From Amoebidium appalachense (taxonomy: Eukaryota > Ichthyosporea), in assembly GCA_963693365.1 (NCBI GenBank), contig CAVNZM010000017.1:3968001-4032000 (forward strand): a DNA stretch of 64,000 nucleotides. Direction: 5' to 3'. Shown here piece by piece: positions 61,033 through 64,000 of the stretch. Positions within the stretch are counted from its first letter, which is position 1; each line of letters starts with the position of its first letter. Made by a program: the position numbers and the translations under genes. The notes below the pieces were generated by a model, which was not told the DNA's origin, did no database searches, and worked only from the letters and a program-made list of their open reading frames with translations.

Positions 61033-61224
61033 CTGGGATTTTTTTCTCGGCTGATAAGGGATGTGGAAACATAGTGTGCGGAAAGGGCTGTTTGGCTGTC
61101 CAAGTCAAACATATTAATTAGCTGGCACATGTAACATGGGCACATATTTGCCTTTATTCAACCAATACAGCATAACCCCTCCTCCCCTTGGTCTATGCTA
61201 ATCTCTGTCGTTTTCCCTTTGCCC

Positions 61225-61277
<53 letters not shown>

Positions 61278-61547
61278 CATCACCATCATCACAAACAGGG
61301 TGCCGTACAAGGGGCCACCGCCGGCGTCCGCTGCGTCGCCGACGTCCTCAGCCCTCTCCTTTTCGGTCAGCTCGTGACTTTCTTCCAATCGCATTTCAGC
61401 CATCATGGGGGATACGCGTATATTTGCGGCCTGGTTTTCCTGATTCCGGGTGCCATTGCGGTGTACTTTTTGCCAGTGGGGATAACCGCCGAAGAGGTTC
61501 CGGATACCGTCGATACGGGGGGTGGAGGGGGGAGAACGAATGTATAG
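57402..61547 (+). CDS. MFSD14/HIAT1-like major facilitator transporter
   Basis: Six exons in phase give 526 aa: 57402-57789, 58359-58684, 59144-59323, 59809-59985, 60473-60733, 61299-61547, stop TAG. The first ~110 residues are hydrophilic, rich in His, Ser and Asn, probably a cytosolic disordered tail. After that come 12 predicted helices. MFS motif A is GALTDKWGRKWA; FISDCLPPEKRARAFGLLSS and SLNPFAALRP match the loop regions of animal HIAT1/MFSD14 (TetA-like branch), and GAVQGATAGVRCVADVLSPL is the conserved helix near the C-terminus. Animal relatives sit in Golgi/endosomal membranes; the substrate is unknown. Introns 1, 4 and 5 end with (CA)n close to the acceptor, and intron 2 holds CA/TG repeats. 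It shows no defect and the reading frame is clean. Confidence 0.9.
58228..58346. repeat. (CA)n microsatellite next to an acceptor
   Basis: CA repeat with a short CACG break, 12 bases before the acceptor of MFSD14-like exon 2. Confidence 0.95.
59560..59595 (-). repeat. intronic dispersed repeat, copy 14 (fragment)
   Basis: A short match (ggtacacagtgcaaggtaca on the minus strand) in intron 3 of the MFSD14-like gene, antisense. Weak. Confidence 0.3.
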
Positions 61548-62074
61548 AACGGTATAGAGCGGAATGAAATATTCTGGTGGCCGTGGGGGGAGGAACAAGG
61601 GTTGTGGAAATCTCGGAGCAAGTGCCGGAGTTGTGAGATCGCGAAGACGAGATTCGTGGCTGATTGTATGCGAAAAAATTCAAACATTTTATGTTTGCGC
61701 CGCAAGACCATCAGCGCTTCTACCTGAACCCGATGTATCATAGTGTTCGGTTAACCCAAGAGGGTTGGTTCGATGGAAAAGTAGGCGTAAACTACCAATA
61801 GGAAAAGGTCTTTGTTCTGGTTTTTTTTTTTTTTGCCCTGCTGGTGAGAAAAGCACGGAATGTGTCGACATGGACTGCGGCTGCTACACGGGCTTACAAA
61901 AGTCACGAGATCATCAAGTTTTACTCTTGTATCGCAAAAATGGGTGGAGACTCGCATTTCCTGAAATTTTGTGATCCGTCTGCAGTCAACAAATAATGTT
62001 GTACTACTTCTGGCCTCTTTAGCTTAGTTTGCCAGCTTTATTCACATATTTCATTTTGATTCAATTGTTACTGT
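61548..62074. other. 3' flank of the MFSD14-like gene, no gene seen
   Basis: Unique sequence with a short T run at 61821-61834. No clear polyadenylation signal was identified. Confidence 0.4.
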
Positions 62075-62371
62075 ATGATAAGGATTTTGAAATACTTGGG
62101 AATTCCAAGCGAATGTTTACTCTCTGCTTTCTCGACACTATACCTTATCTGCTTGCATAAGCAAAGGCATTCGTATTTCTTTCTTCTTACCCTGTATCTA
62201 CTGTTACAGGACCATATGCACACGTGTCATTTTCTCTCCCGTTCCAAAAAAATTGTAGATGATTTAAGAGATTTCTTTGAACTTGGAAGCTTATGCGGCC
62301 CGGGTGGCGCAAGGTGTATTGATGACAAACAAAAAAGAATGAAATGGAGATGTAAATTTGCACACCGCAAT
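62075..62371 (+). CDS. candidate exon(s) of an unidentified gene
   Basis: 162 bases (62210-62371) are bounded by a good acceptor (ctgttacag) and donor (AAT|gtaaga) and read without stops: SRSKKIVDDLRDFFELGSLC and DDKQKRMKWRCKFAHRN. The frame is also open upstream to an ATG at 62075 through a hydrophobic stretch (LLSAFSTLYLICL), so the region could be a first exon instead. No family recognised and no further exon was found before the window ends. The Cys/Trp/charged composition is unlike the surrounding repeats. Confidence 0.3.
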
Positions 62372-62420
62372 GTAAGAATTAGTTACCAGTTGTTTTGTGC
62401 CCGTGGTGTGTGTGCGCACG

Positions 62421-62463
<43 letters not shown>

Positions 62464-62508
62464 CACTGTGTACATGTGTTTGTGTGTGTGCGTGTGTGCT
62501 TGTACACG

Positions 62509-62548
<40 letters not shown>

Positions 62549-62728
62549 CTCCGTGTGTATACTTGTACACTTTCGTGTGTTGGTGTATGCCTGTAGTACA
62601 GTATGTTATCAGGTGGAGTCACACGGTAGCCGGGAGTGTGTTGCTACTGTGACTAGTACTAGTTATGATGTGGTGAACACCCATGCACATATGTAGTTTG
62701 TCTGCCATGAATGGCATGTTACTGGTGC

Positions 62729-62768
<40 letters not shown>

Positions 62769-62793
62769 GTGTGTGTGTGTGTGTGTGCGTGTG

Positions 62794-62890
<97 letters not shown>

Positions 62891-63122
62891 CCCATGCCGC
62901 TGAGTGAGAGGGATTAAAATTCAAACCAAATTTAGGATTACGCGCAAAGTAAAGATGTGATGCTATAATCAAATTCTTAGGAGCAAAGCTGGCCGCTGTT
63001 CGAGATCCGAAGATCTGGCACTACTCATACTTTTTTAGTTGTTTTATTGCCAGTCAGAATACTAAACCTGAGATCTAATAAAAGATTACGCCCAATGGTG
63101 TCCCCCCCCCCTCCCCCCCCCC

Positions 63123-63178
<56 letters not shown>

Positions 63179-63543
63179 TACACACACACACACACACCTG
63201 CAGCTCATTACCCCTCTTTCCGGGGCCCTCTTTCTTATTGCAAACCAAGTGTGTTAAACCAAACAACATTTATGCGCACCCTTTAAAAAATGAATGATGT
63301 TGGTTACCTGAATGGAAAATTCATCATTTGGAAACCGTCCCGTCCCCCCCCCCCCCCCCCCCCCCCCCCGCCCTTGATTAAGCATTAATATTAGCTTTAA
63401 GCGTTTCTGCCACAAAAAACCCGGGTGTACGGCTATTTCAATTTTCTACTGCTTACTAACTGGAGTCGTATCCAACAACACTTCTACTCACAAAAAAAAA
63501 TGGTGTCTGTTACCTGAGTGGATAATTCATCATTCCGGAACAC

Positions 63544-63585
<42 letters not shown>

Positions 63586-64000
63586 ACCCCTCCCTCCAAC
63601 CATCCCACCTTGCTTTCTCCCTCTCCAACCCTCACTAACTTATTCTGTACCCTTTCACTCCCTTGGCTGAGTACGCTGGGTCCACTGCCCCTCTACTTGG
63701 CAATATTTCTACTTCTTTATGAATTTTTTTTTTTGGGGGGGGGGGGGGGGGGCGCCACAAATTCCCACAATAGGCTAATCGGTTCGATCGCGCGCCTGGT
63801 CCATACACCTTTTTTTTTTTTTTAAACAGTTTCAAATTTGTTTTCGCCGGTTTCTACTTAAAACTCATTTGTCCACTCAACACTGTCTTTGAATATTTTA
63901 TTGGTACCGGCCCCAAAAAGATGGTATACTATACCAACCTGACAAACTAGATCCCCCACCGGGGAGGCTGGGACGCAAACTGTGGGCTAAGTGTGTACTA
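62372..64000. other. repeat-rich region, no gene seen
   Basis: TG blocks with GTGC steps (62421-62545, 62765-62890), (CA)n at 63126-63197, C runs at 63344-63369 and 63544-63585, and short unique stretches between them. Confidence 0.5.
63301..63546 (+). repeat. duplicated ~45-bp unit, each copy ending in a C run
   Basis: 63301-63345 and 63506-63546 share gttacctga, tgga, aattcatcatt and gga, about 204 bp apart. Each copy runs straight into a long poly-C tract. Confidence 0.7.

Overview
This is nuclear DNA from an intron-rich eukaryote, most likely a unicellular or simple protist. The genes are split into many short exons with GT-AG borders, and phase is conserved across almost every junction. 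Introns are hundreds of bases long and filled with (CA)n/(TG)n, (GA)n and very long G or C homopolymers. A holozoan protist would fit, because an MFSD6-like carrier, an MFSD14-like carrier, a secernin and a GT41 protein occur together, but the lineage is inference. TAA, TAG and TGA all serve as terminal stops in the gene models.

Layout, left to right: (1) MFSD6-like major facilitator carrier, + strand, 203-7807, 12 exons, with one in-frame TGA at a splice junction. (2) Low-complexity protein of unknown function, - strand, 10579-13343, 2 exons. (3) A large - strand gene, 17662-34408, 20 exons, encoding a membrane-anchored TPR plus GT41 (O-GlcNAc-transferase-like) glycosyltransferase. (4) AIG1/FAR-17a-like membrane protein, + strand, 35078-36395, incomplete at the 5' end and frame-shifted in its last exon. 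(5) Intronless small protein, - strand, 38212-38562, HEPN-like, with potential lipidation motifs at both ends. (6) Small unknown gene, + strand, 39131-39641. (7) L-lactate permease (LctP) family carrier, + strand, 39740-46426, 8 exons. (8) Secernin/C69-family peptidase-like protein, + strand, 48280-54846, 8 exons. (9) MFSD14/HIAT1-like carrier, + strand, 57402-61547, 6 exons. (10) One candidate exon of a further gene near 62.1-62.4 kb.

Three of the genes are predicted transporters, but nothing shows that the genes work together as a pathway. They look like ordinary eukaryotic neighbours with some divergent promoter pairs (3/4 and 5/6).

The most unusual features are: the small HEPN-like protein with a myristoylation-type N-terminus and a CaaX-type C-terminus; the signal-anchored GT41 enzyme; an intron-borne dispersed repeat that is almost always antisense to its host gene and usually abuts a G:C tract; (CA)n microsatellites that run directly into 3' splice sites; and small duplications of exon edges. 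Exon borders were derived by hand from splice consensus, phase and family resemblance, with no transcript or database support.
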